From: Stomorhina lunata
Taxonomy: Eukaryota > Arthropoda > Insecta > Diptera > Rhiniidae
NCBI GenBank assembly: GCA_933228675.1
Contig: OW121740.1
Span: 8,957,442 to 9,021,441 of the forward strand
DNA length: 64,000 bases
Reading direction: 5' to 3'
A program made the position numbers and the translations under genes. Within the stretch, counting starts at the first letter, position 1; the number at the start of each line of letters is the position of its first letter. A model generated the notes under the pieces. It saw nothing but the letters and a program-made list of their open reading frames with translations. It did no database searches and was not told the origin of the DNA. Shown here piece after piece: positions 47,940-58,815 of this stretch.

Positions 47940-49235
47940 TAATGTCCTACCTTATAGTTTCCTAAGCCACGGAGGTCAAATGTTTCCCCATAAACATAAA
48001 ATTGTCAAAATTTTCAAATTTACAAGCATTTTTTGTCTTTATATTGAAGAAAATTTTCAAAATTAAAACAAATGGCTTAGGTCGACAAAATTTAAATTCC
48101 GGGAGGATTCACCACCTGCTTTATATAATATTTAAAATCAAATTATCTAGTTGGGCATAATAAGGCACAAAACCCCATTGAATCCGGTTCGAAGGACCAT
48201 AAATATGAAATTCAACTAAAATCAATATTACTCTTCAGTTTGAAAGTTTGTTCGTTTTTTTTAATAAGAAAAATTTCGTTATTTCTTTTACATTTTATTA
48301 AATATAAGAAAGTTTGTGGCTTGGGTTAACAAATTTTCAATTTCGAGCAGTCAGTATTTTAGGAGTATCCAAAATATTTGGAGATTTCGAAAAATTTAAT
48401 ATCAAAACAAATGGCTTGGGTCAAAAAAATTTAAATTCCTTATGATCTCTTATTTCAAGTTATATTTAAAATCAAATTATCTATTAGGCCATTATAAGGT
48501 ACAAAACCTTATTAAATCCGGTTCGAAGAACCATAAATATGAAATTCAAATAAAATCAATATTACTCTTCAGTTTGAAAGTTTGTCCGTTTTTTTTTTAA
48601 TAAAAAAAATTTCGTTATTTCTTCTACATTTTATTGAAATATAATGAAATTTGTGGCTTGGGTCAACAAATTATTAGTTCCGAGAAGTCATTATGATTGG
48701 GGATACCCAAAATATTTTGCAATTTCATAGAATTTCAATATCAAAACAAATGCCTTGGGTCGAAAAAGTTTGAATTCCGGGAGAATTCACCTCCTGTTTC
48801 AAACTGTACTTAAAACCAAATTATCTATTGGGACATTATAGGGCACAAAACTTTATTAAATCCGGTTCGAAGGGCTATAAAAATAAAATTCAAATAAGAA
48901 AAAATGTCGTTATTTCTTTTAAATTTTATTAAAATATAAGGAAGTTTATGGCTTGGGTTAACAAATTTTCAAATTCGCCAAAATATTTGGCGATTTCGAA
49001 AATTTCAACATCAAAACAAATGGGTTGGGTAAAACAAATGTAAATTCCGGTTATTTTCTTTTTTTAAATATTTAAAATCAAATTATCTATTAGGGCATAA
49101 TAAGGCACAAGGCCTTATTAAATCCGGTTCGAAGGACCATAAATATGAAATTAAAATAATAGTAATAATACTCTTCGGTTTGAAAGTTTGTTCGTTTTTT
49201 CAAATAAGAACAATTTCGTTAATTCTTCTAAATTT

Positions 49236-49249
49236 TATTAAAATATCAA
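49236..49249. repeat. 14-bp target site duplication (left)
   Basis: TATTAAAATATCAA, identical to 50055-50068. Confidence 0.85.
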
Positions 49250-50054
49250 TAGTACCACCGAGTATATCCTAACGATATTCGTTTCTGTACAGATAGTCTT
49301 GCCGCCATTCATTCCCTTTCATCGGTCTACACGACATCCGTTCTTACCCGTGAATGCCGGGCGTCTCTAAATGAGATGGCGAGACATTCCAACAATGAAC
49401 TTTTCTGGGTACGTAGTCATAGTAATGTACCAGGCAACATCATAGCGGATAACCTAGCAAAAGATGGTGCTCTTCTTAGTCAAGAAAACACTGATCAATT
49501 CATAGGTATTCCGCTCTCAGCATGCAAATTGCTCATAAAGCAGTTTATTTTTAGACCAACTGGTCCACAGAAAGTACCTGTACGATCTCCAGACTTACAT
49601 GGCCAACTTACGACAGTAAGCGCTCTGCAATCCTGGTCAGCTTTTCGCGCCATAGACTTCGCACCCTTATTTCAGTACTCACAGGACACTGTCTTATAGG
49701 TATACATGCTAGAAGACTTAATCTTCAAAGCAATGACTACTGCAGAAGTTGTCACAATGCAGAGGAGGAAGAAACAATATCCCACTTCCTCTGTCACTGC
49801 CCAGCACTTGCTGAACTTAGAACCCTCCATCTAGGATTCCCATTTCTGCACGATCTATCAGAGATCTAGAACATCAATATTCGTAAAATAGGCTCTTTTA
49901 TCGATGCATCTGGCTGGCTCTAACTGAGCCTCTTACTCTCGGTAGTTTTAAGAATTTAATTTTCTCTATCCTTGCAGGAATTACAAAGGGACCTCTTTAT
50001 GGACCCAAGTGAGGTGGACCTTACAGTCTGCATCCTGCCTAACCTAACCTAACC
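49250..50054 (+). mobile_element. 5'-truncated non-LTR retrotransposon with CCTAA tail
   Basis: The 805-bp insertion in the satellite is flanked by a perfect 14-bp duplication. It ends at the 3' side with about three CCTAA repeats instead of poly-A. It contains only the C-terminal part of the coding region, the usual result of incomplete target-primed reverse transcription. Confidence 0.88.
49290..49920 (+). pseudogene. Non-LTR ORF2 C-terminus (RNase H plus zinc knuckle)
   Basis: An open stretch reads NEMARHSNNELFWVRSHSNV, followed by PGNIIADNLAKDGA, the C-terminal part of an RNase H domain. After a frame change it reads CRSCHNAEEEETISHFLCHC, the Cys-x2-Cys ... His ... Cys knuckle typical of R1/I/jockey-type elements. 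A stop follows at FLHDLSEI. The 5' truncation and frame change make it nonfunctional. Confidence 0.8.
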
Positions 50055-50068
50055 TATTAAAATATCAA
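50055..50068. repeat. 14-bp target site duplication (right)
   Basis: TATTAAAATATCAA, identical to 49236-49249. Confidence 0.85.
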
Positions 50069-50340
50069 AAAAATTGAGGGTTAAGGTCAACAAATTTTAA
50101 ATTCCGAGAAGTCAGTCCTATTGAAGGTACCCAAAAAATCCGATTTCGGTAAATTTCAACATTAAAACAAATAAATGTTGTAAAATTTCATAAAATCTTT
50201 AAAATCAAGTTATTCTTAAGGGTATAATGAAGCCTTAAATTTAACTCTAACCAGTTCGAAGGACCATAAGTACAAAATTACAAGAAAATCAATTTGAATC
50301 TTCAGTTTTGGAAGTTATTTCGTTTTGCGATTAATAATAA

Positions 50341-52090
50341 AATTAAAATCACTTACCCAAAATCTTAAAATAAATCCAGTTTCAAAATTATCCAAAGTAG
50401 TTCAAGCCACCAATCACTAGTTTCTTCAAAATATTGATAATGATTTTTTGCTTGTTTTTTTATTGTAAAGTATTAACTCAAAATTTAAAAAAAAAACACT
50501 TGTAACATCAATACATTTTTTTGGTTAAACAAAAATTTCTAAAATACCGCAGTTTGGTTTATTTACGCTTCTCTTTTAAGTCTTTTTTAATTTTTTTTTT
50601 TTTTTTTCTTCAAAAAAGTGGAGGAAATGTTAATTTTTCTTTTTTTGAATTTTTATTAAACTTTTGCCGTAAGGGCCAAAAATACTCGTTTGTTGTAGAC
50701 ACTCTTTTTTGAAACTTTTTTTTTTTCAAATAATTGAGGTTTTGTTGTTGGTTAGTTTTTGTTTTGAAAATTGAATAAATTTAAAATATAATTGTTGTGG
50801 TTGATGTTGAGATATCGAAGTAAATATTTGTTGGTTGGTTTGTTAAGTTTAATGGAATTTATGATTTTTTTTTTGTTCGTATTTCGTTGTTATGTTTCGC
50901 TTTTAGACTCACTCTTAAGAGAATACAAATTTTTAAATATAAAATTTGTTGTTGGTATTTTGATTTGAAATTTTTTATTTTTTCTATATAATTTTTTAGA
51001 GGAGCAGTTTTTTTAACAAGATAAAATAGCGCTAACTAACCGGTTTTTAAAGGTTTCGTTCAGTTTAAACGTCAGTAGTATCTTTAGTTTACTTAGGTAA
51101 ATCTGGCGTTCGGTGTTTTGGGAAGCATAAACTTTACACTAACTCTTTCTCTCTTAAACGCTCTTTCTCGCTCTCCTTTAAGCTTATAAAAAACAACAAC
51201 AAAAATTGTTTAAAACGAATTAACAATAATTGAGAGAAAAATGATGCATTTTAACAAAATGGAAACAATTTATTATAAACCAAGAGGGGGGGGTCTTTTT
51301 TCCATAAGATTTTCTTTTTTAAGACCTGAAATTTTCAGGAAAATTCTTTAAATTTTTTCTAAAAATCTTTAAAATAATTAACAAAACACTCCTTTTTTAA
51401 TACTTTTTAAGTTTTGAGTTTTATGTTTTATTTTCTTGATTTAGTTTTGAAATCCGAAGTTTTCTTAGTTTTATTTTAAAAAAAAATATGATCCACTTAA
51501 GACTTTTTTTGTTTCTTAAACATTTTTCCACTTTTTCCAATTTTTTACTTTTTTAACAAAATTCTTGTTTAATTTATCTTTAAACCTTTACACAAATAAA
51601 CTTTTAAGTTTAATTTCTAAACCCAATTAAATCTTAAAAAAAAATAAAAGCCACATTCATCCAATTTTCCATAAATTTCCTTAACGAAATTTGTTTTTTT
51701 TAAATGACGCGACGCGGTTACTTTTCGTCAACACTACCTCTCTCTACGATTTCTATCGTTTGACTAACTTAAACAGTGAAACAAATGAGCCACCTCTAGT
51801 CAAGCCACAACATTTGGTCTCTGGCAGTTTCCTCCTGCACATTTCCACAAACTCTCAATAGATACTCGCACTGTAAATACAGGTTTGGTTTCTTGTTAAG
51901 CCAAATACTTCAATATCGTGTGTTCAACACTTGGTCATTCCATCATTGGCTCAATAAACTCAAGTATTGTAAAAATACTCGTACATATTTGTGTAGTTGC
52001 TATAGTATCGTATCTAATTGTTTGGCTTGCAACCCGAAGTTATAATAAAGAAAAAAGTATAAAATCCAAAAATGTAACAAGTGTTTATTT
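50341..52090. other. AT-rich intergenic stretch
   Basis: No gene recognised. It holds long T runs (about 50590) and a CT-rich patch at 51137-51177 (CTCTTTCTCGCTCTCC) near TTATAAAAAAC (51185). A more complex segment at 51700-51950 includes GACGCGACGCGGTTAC. These last two could be regulatory, but no transcript can be tied to them. Confidence 0.4.
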
Positions 52091-52860
52091 ATACCCTTCA
52101 CCACCATAGTTGGAAAAGGTATTATAAATTTGTGCTGATGTATGTAACGCATGGAAATATTTGTCTTAGACCCACCTTTTAGTATACCAATAGGCTTAGA
52201 ATCACTTCCTGAGTCGATTTAGCGATGTCCCTCCGTCTGGCTGGCTGGACGGCTGGCTGGACCCCATGTAAACTTTGTAATCAAACTACTTTGCAATCCA
52301 AAAGATAATTTAATGAAATTTGGCGCAGATCATTTTTTTGATAATAGAAATTCGTTAAAATCGGTCCATTATTTATGGTACCTCTCATAGGTCCCACTTC
52401 CCGGAATTGATATATTGGCCACAAATATCAATATTTTTTCATGAAATTTAAATCCAATACTGCTTATGTAAACTAAAATCACTGTACCAAATTTAGTTAA
52501 AATCGGTTCATATTTGACCATAGCTCCCATACAAACTTTTTTTTTTTTTTTAACGCACTAAATGAGACAAAAATCACTAAAACGCTCGTAAGATAATGAG
52601 AATTCTTTGCATACATAATTTTGGTAACAACTGTAATCAATTTGCCAAATTTCGAGATAATCGGTCCACATTTGACCCTTGCTATCATATAAGTCCAAAT
52701 GACGGAAACAGCTTAAATATATAAGTTTTGAGAAAATGTTTGCATTGATGGCAAAATTTAGCAAATATTTGTGTTTATACAGGAAAAATAACACCTTTGA
52801 CCTTAGTGGTGAAGGGTATCGTATGGTCGGGCTTGACCGACTATGGAACTTTTTTACTTA
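52091..52860 (+). mobile_element. INE-1/DINE-1-like element, near complete
   Basis: Starts ATACCCTTCACCACCATAG and carries the inverse word TAGTGGTGAAGGGTAT at 52804-52819. The internal order is GGTATTATAAATTTGTGCTG, then CACTTCCTGAGTCGATTTAG and GCGATGTCC, then a GTCY/GGCTGG-rich tract near 52230. A 3' hairpin GTCGG-GCTTGA-CCGAC near 52828-52843 precedes a T-rich tail ending TTTTTTACTTA. This matches the known plan of dipteran INE-1-type elements. No protein is encoded. Confidence 0.75.
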
Positions 52861-53928
52861 TTTATTATTTAACTGTTTGCTCTTTTTCTAAATGTTACAT
52901 ATTCTCTCTTTAAGTCTCTGTCGTACTATCTCCCTTCCTTCGTTTTCCTTTCTTTTTTGTAAATTTATGTTTATTTAGTTCATATTTTATGAATGACTTG
53001 AGAGTGAGAGAGAGAGAAAGAGGGTAACTGAAAGAGTTTGAGAGATTAGTGTGCAACAAGTTGTGATAATAACAAATAAAGTGATCACATACATACCATT
53101 TTTTGTTGTTCGCCTAAGACCGGAAAATAAAATTATTGGATCTATTGTCCATTTTTAAGGGTGCAGTGTTGGTACAGCAGCTATTGAAATGTCATTAAAT
53201 TTGAAATGAGGAAGTAATAACTAAGTAAAAGATCAGTTATCAGTCTTTCGAGATCAAAGACAACCCAACTCTCTTTCTGCCAGAAAGACAAGCTTTCGAA
53301 AGCTTTTTGAACTAGAATCTGGATTGAAGGATCATTAACAATAAAGATCTAACCACAATTTCTAAAGAGCTTCATACTTATAGGTCGATTTTAATGCACG
53401 AAAGACTAACAAACACATGAAAGAAAGTGTTTCCCGGTAATTCGGTTAAGGCAACTTGTAGTAGATCCTTAATTTTTTTGGAGTTCGAAAAGAGAAGCCA
53501 ATTTCTCTCAGCTCTAAAAGATATGCAGATCATTTTCTATATCAACATAAACCAAATACGGTTATACAATTCCAATGTAGAAAACAGTTCTTTTGTAGGG
53601 CTGGGAGATACTTATGCGGAGATACTTATGCGAAAGCTTCAAAAAAGTGTCTAGTAAAAGTTTTGGATACGGCTATACTATATCAAACGAAAGGTTAAAG
53701 CTTATTAAAACAAATTTAAGCAAACATTAACAGACCAACCTAAATAAGGGTGTTGAGCGTTGTTGAAATGTGAAAATGTTTCATGTACATACAATTTCTA
53801 TGAAGCAAACAACGCAGCGGCTACTCTTAGCGGTTGTCCTAGTGAAGTTGGCTGCAACTGAAAATGAAACTGACATTGTTATTATATACTTTTTTAAAAT
53901 TTGGAAAATTAAAGGCAAGGCAGATATA
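52861..53928. other. AT-rich intergenic stretch
   Basis: A GA-rich microsatellite lies at about 52999-53045. At about 53548-53590 the sequence ACCAAATACGGTTATACAAT resembles the TKLRIYNSNVK-coding part of the retrotransposon at 37901, so a small fragment may be present. No gene. Confidence 0.4.
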
Positions 53929-54078
<150 letters not shown>

Positions 54079-54269
54079 CATAATATACCTTGATTAAAGG
54101 TAATATTTTAAATAATATAAAACTGAATAATTTTAAAAATGTAATTTCAAATTATTTATTTTATTTTAAATGTCACTTCTGACAATGCGTTAACGTTCTT
54201 GTTTAGGTTTTCCACTTTAGCGTTAACGGTAGGCTTAATCAGAACAATTTGTTCTTTTCAAACTCTCAA

Positions 54270-54640
54270 TCGCGACCGACCAAGGAGAAAGTGAAGTGCT
54301 ATAATTCCTTGTGGAACATAGGACCTCAAAAAATGTTGATCGGTAGTCATCACTTTCATCTCGTTTCATTATACTCTAAACTCCCAAAACTCGTTCTCAG
54401 TTTGACAGCCTCCACTTGTTGGCAGGTCTTTCAAACCTTCTGGAACCTTGGGGATTAAATTCGATAACTTAAAGATTTATAGATCTTGCTTTGAAATTGA
54501 AACGGACCAGAAAATTCTAAGGATGCGTCTGAGGCTTTGATTGAGGAATGGTTGTAGTGTGCTTATCTATCGACTAGAGATATTCCATGTCTCACAACCA
54601 TATAAGAGCACGGATTTAACATATAGGATCGGAAAAAATG
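54270..54640 (-). pseudogene. Non-LTR retrotransposon C-terminal fragment
   Basis: On the minus strand VLLYGCETW (54584-54612) is followed by FLNQSLRRILRIFW (54510-54552), ISKQDL, NPQGSRRFERPANKW and finally VLCSTRN (about 54310). These match the order of motifs in the remnant at 37226-38505, so both probably belong to related families. Frames are interrupted; only the C-terminal part is present. Confidence 0.7.
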
Positions 54641-55359
54641 TTGCGATTTTGTTAAGGCCTTATGATCTACCGTAAAAAAATAGTCGGTTAAAAAGAACAT
54701 CATAAGGGTGAAAGTTAATTGAAATGGGTTCTTTCAAAAACGCCATTAATTAGTTAGTTTTAGGGAACAATTTTAAGTATTTAAAAACAGACCTTCCTCT
54801 GTATCTTAATAAAATTCCTAACGACTTTCTAATTGTTTTTTTAGAATTTATATCGGTTAGAAATATATTATTCTTATCTGCTTAGACATTTCTAACCTCT
54901 TAAACAATAAAGTCAATTGTAAAAACTAGTAATATTACAGAAATACAAATAAATAAATAAAAATAAATAAAAATATATCGGTAATCCCTTCTCAATTAAT
55001 GATCGACTTTTAAAATGTATTTTTAAGATAAAAATTAAAAAAAAAAACAAAAATTTTCAAACTAATTTATGAGATAAACCTAAGCCAGGCTCGAAGTCAC
55101 AACCTTAAGAATAATGTTTTTCCTATAATTTATCATTCTTCCGAAATCATATTTAATAGCTATTTTAAGCACTGTTGAAGCTTATTGAAGCTACTCATTA
55201 ACTTTATCAAAAATTTTCTTTATCTGACAAATCTGAAACTAATTTGATTCAAAAATTCTTTGTTATTCGAGAAGCCTTTCATAGTGTCACAAGCAAGTTA
55301 GAACATTCAAATTGAACCAAATATCAAAATACCACTAGGTTTGAGTAAGACTGGCCAAG
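54641..55359. other. AT-rich intergenic stretch
   Basis: No gene recognised; an AAATA microsatellite lies near 54945-54975. Confidence 0.45.
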
Positions 55360-55555
55360 ACAAATATAAAGGCATGTTGACCAGGCACTGCGCCCTAAAG
55401 TCTAAGATAAGTAAGTGGATTAGCGGAACTCCAGATAAACTGCAGATTTTGCGTGAATGAGGAGGCATCGAAACATGCTATATTTCAAAGACGGGACGGG
55501 GAAGTTTTTAAGCAGCTGTTCAACAAAGGGCTCTATGACATTTAGAAGTGCAAAT
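55360..55555 (+). pseudogene. Non-LTR retrotransposon zinc-knuckle fragment
   Basis: TRHCALKSKISKWISGTPDK leads, after a one-base frame change, into CRFCVNEEASKHAIFQRRDG. This is a C-x2-C plus His arrangement like the C-terminal knuckle of jockey/R1-type elements. It ends at a stop after FNKGLYDI. Short and broken. Confidence 0.6.
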
Positions 55556-56185
55556 GACGAAGAATATTGTAGGATCAGTATAGTACTGGAAGTTTTAACT
55601 TTCTATTGATTATTTCAACTTTTCGATGTCGAGTCAATACTGTAATAATCCTGTAAATTACTCTCTCTACCAAAGTACTTTTTTCGTCGTCATTTTTATT
55701 TCCCATCTCCAAAAAACAAGTACTCTTTTAAAGTACACTTGCATTTATTTAAACAAATATGTATGTATGTATCTGATCGCATGTCTGTCTGCACATCTTC
55801 CAATTCATCCCTAAATATTTGGCGTTTAGTGCTAAATTCATTCAGAGGTTTTGTATTCAAATTCTTTTCGTTTCGTGTTTCTTTTAGGCTGATATGCATG
55901 ACATATTTATACATATGTTTTTTGTGGAGTACGATTTTTTTCTGATGGCTTAAGCACGTATTTTAACAATAGTAATTACACTGCCCTACAAAACGTTTTT
56001 CTATTGTAATATAAGTCTATTGTTTGCAAAGATGTCGATGTAATTGATTTCGAAGGGCTAATAGTCGTGTAAGTAGACTTTAAGATTAATTGATGTCCAA
56101 TGACTATGAACATTTAATTGAGAAATTGAAAAAAAAGACATCACAGAAAATTTTGCTTTCATTTTAATATTCTTCAAAAAATTTA
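55556..56185. other. AT-rich intergenic stretch
   Basis: No gene recognised. A short TATGTATGTATC run lies near 55759. Confidence 0.45.
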
Positions 56186-57094
56186 TAGATAACTTTCTAT
56201 TTCTATAGAAAGATTATCGATAGCTTTCTATTTCTATAAAAAAGTTATCGATAGCTTTTTATTTCTATAGAAAAGTTATCGATAACTTTCTATTTTCATA
56301 GAAAAGTTATCGATAACTTTCTATTTATATAGAAAAGTTATCGATAACTTTATATTCCTATAGAAAAGTTATCGATAACTTTCTATTTCTATAGAAAATT
56401 TATCGAAAACTTTATATTTCTATAGAAAAGTTATCGATAAATTTCTATTTTAATGGAAAAGTTATCGATAACTTTATACTTCTATAGTAAATTTATCGAT
56501 TACTTTATATTTCTATAGAAAAGTTATCAATAACTTTATATTTCTATAGAAAAGTTATAGATAACTATCTATTTCTATAGAAAAGTCGATAACATTATAT
56601 TTCTATACAAAAGTTAATGATAACTTTTTATTTCTATAGAAAAGTTATTGATAACTTTTTATTTCTACAGAAAAGTTATCAATAACTTTCTATTTCTATA
56701 GAAAAGTTATCGATAACTTTTTATTTCTATAGAAAAGTTATCGATAACTTTATATTTCTGTAGAAAAGTCGATAGCTTTCTGTTTCTATTGAAAACTTTA
56801 TGTTTCTGTAGAAAAGTTATCGATAACTTTCTATTTCTATAGAAAAGTTATTGATAACTTTCTATTTCCATAGAAAAGTTATCGATAAATATTTCTATAG
56901 AAAAGTTATCGATAACGTTCTATTTCTATAGAAAAGTTATCGATAACATTTTATTTCTACAGAAATGTTATCGATAACTTTCTAATTCTATGGGAAAAGT
57001 TATCGATAACAGTAATTTTATCGATAACTTTCTATTTCCAAACAAAAGTATTCGATAACTTTATATTTCTATAGAAAAATATCGATTACTTTCA
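56186..57094. repeat. 31-bp minisatellite array D with TATCGATA motifs
   Basis: About 29 copies of a 31-bp unit: AACTTTCTATTTCTATAGAA followed by AAGTTATCGAT. Each unit has two palindromic centres, CTATAG and ATCGAT. By eye about 17 units keep an intact TATCGATA, the consensus of the Drosophila DRE bound by DREF and containing the CGATA bound by BEAF-32. The rest carry point changes. Regulatory activity is inference only. Confidence 0.92.
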
Positions 57095-58384
57095 AAAATG
57101 ACAGTGTTTGGTCGGAATCATAAGAATTTCGATCGATTTCGGTACGATAACTTACTGCCGTAGAAACGAAAATTGTTTAATATAAAAAAATTTAAGACTT
57201 TTTATAATTATTTAATATTTCAATTAATCTAATCCCGGAAATTCCAAATAAATTCCCATTTAAGTAGGTGGGACCTATCTTTCCATTTCCCACAAAAAAT
57301 TGTCAAATATTATTACCTTTATCGAACCCAAATGATTGAACACAACGCAAACTTATTAATGTCAACGAAAGATGGGCTCACAATACGAACGAATCCATTT
57401 CTGATAATCACCAATCCCAAGTCAAGCATTAAAGTAATTTCAATTGAAAGAATTAAATTGAACACAAAAAAAGTCAATAGACTCAGGCAAGAGATAGCGA
57501 GTATGAGAATAACAATATGTAGATTTTCTTTTTATTTTCTAGTTATTGGACACAAAAACACCATCGCCACTTATTTCTTCAGTGTTTCTTCATACATTCA
57601 TGTGAGTCTTTTCGATATCAGGAGACAACAATCTACATACTCATGTACTATAATATTTTATTTTCACTTACAACATCTTTAAAGACGTATTAAAAAAAAG
57701 AACACAATAAAGATAGACGAGATTATTGTAAGTTAGGAGGGATGAGAAGAAAGGAAGGGCTTTCGGTGTGGAGAATGTCAAAACACCACAACTTAGCTAG
57801 ACAAAGGCTTAATAAGTACAGCAAGAAAATCTTATAGTAGTCTCAGGAAAATTGCAAAAAAGATGTCCGAAGACGTACAATACATACGTTTTGGTAAAAG
57901 AATGCACAACTGAGTAGAGCAAAAATATGTCGACAATGTGGAGATTTATTTAATGGAACCAACTTTAAACGAATTCATTGCTTTTTTTGTAAAATGTTGT
58001 TGATAAGTTTGTTATTATAAAGGAAATTCACCGAAAACTTTGATATTCTTTAGAATAGTTAAACATAACTTTGTTTTATTTTAGATAAGTTGTCGATAAC
58101 ATTTTCTCCTTCATTTCATGTTTAAGCAAAAATACATACATATAACGGATCTCCTAGGTCATACCTCAAACATTCATAGCGATGATTTTAACACAGATAT
58201 TGCAATTTCTACATAAATGTCTAATCGGTAGGACTCGCCTGCCGCTTACCAGACGCAGAACTAAGTCCAATCATTCTGGTACAACTGCGTTTGGGATGAT
58301 GTAATAGGCCTGATGCCTTCTGGTCTACATAAAATTTTCTATCCCAGTTTCTATTATGCATGTACTTGACGAATTCTACACAAG
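57095..58384. other. AT-rich intergenic stretch with one unassigned ORF
   Basis: A plus-strand frame of 116 codons lies at 57332-57682. It shows no motif or homology I recognise and is AT-rich like its surroundings. A GC-richer patch lies at 58225-58330 without identifiable coding content. Confidence 0.4.
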
Positions 58385-58815
58385 AAAGGTATTTACATAA
58401 GAAAGGTATCGAAAACTTTATATTTATACAACAAGTTTATATTAAACCTTCTAATTCTATCGAAAAGATATCGGTAGCGTTTCTATTCTATAAAAAAAAG
58501 TAATCGATATCTTTATATTTATACAAAAAACTATCTATAACCTTATATTTTCATCGAAAAAGATAACGTTAAATGACCTATTCTATCAAAAAGATATCGG
58601 TAACGTTTCTATTCTATAAAAATATTACCGAAATCTTTCTTTTTATACAAAAAACGTATCTAAAACCTTTTTTTCTATCGAAATGATATCGTTAAATTGA
58701 CTATTCTATCAAAATGTTATCATTAAATAACCTATTCTATTAAAAAAGTTATCGGTAACGTTTCTATTCTATAGAAAACTATACGTTAATATTCCTATTC
58801 TATTAAAAACTTATA
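58385..58815. repeat. Degenerate relative of array D
   Basis: Decayed ~30-bp units such as TTTCTATTCTATAAAAAAG followed by TTATCGGTAACG. The ATCGAT core of array D is mostly replaced by ATCGGTA, so few intact TATCGATA words remain. Confidence 0.7.

Larger units (their letters stand above)
47940..50340. repeat. ~335-bp satellite array, degenerate
   Basis: The marker phrase CCGGTTCGAAGGACCATAAA (with variants) occurs at 48184, 48518, 48862, 49124 and, after an 805-bp insertion, 50251. Intermediate landmarks repeat in order: TTCGTTATTTCTTCTA, ATTTTATTAAAATATAAG, GTGGCTTGGGTCAACAAATT and TCAAATTATCTATTAGG. Steps are about 334, 344, 262 and ~308 bp once the insertion is removed. No coding content belongs to the satellite itself. 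Confidence 0.85.

Noticed and set aside
50036..50054. Telomeric repeat tract
   Set aside because: Only about three CCTAA copies, positioned exactly at the 3' end of a non-LTR insertion inside its target duplication; it is a retrotransposon tail, not an interstitial telomere.
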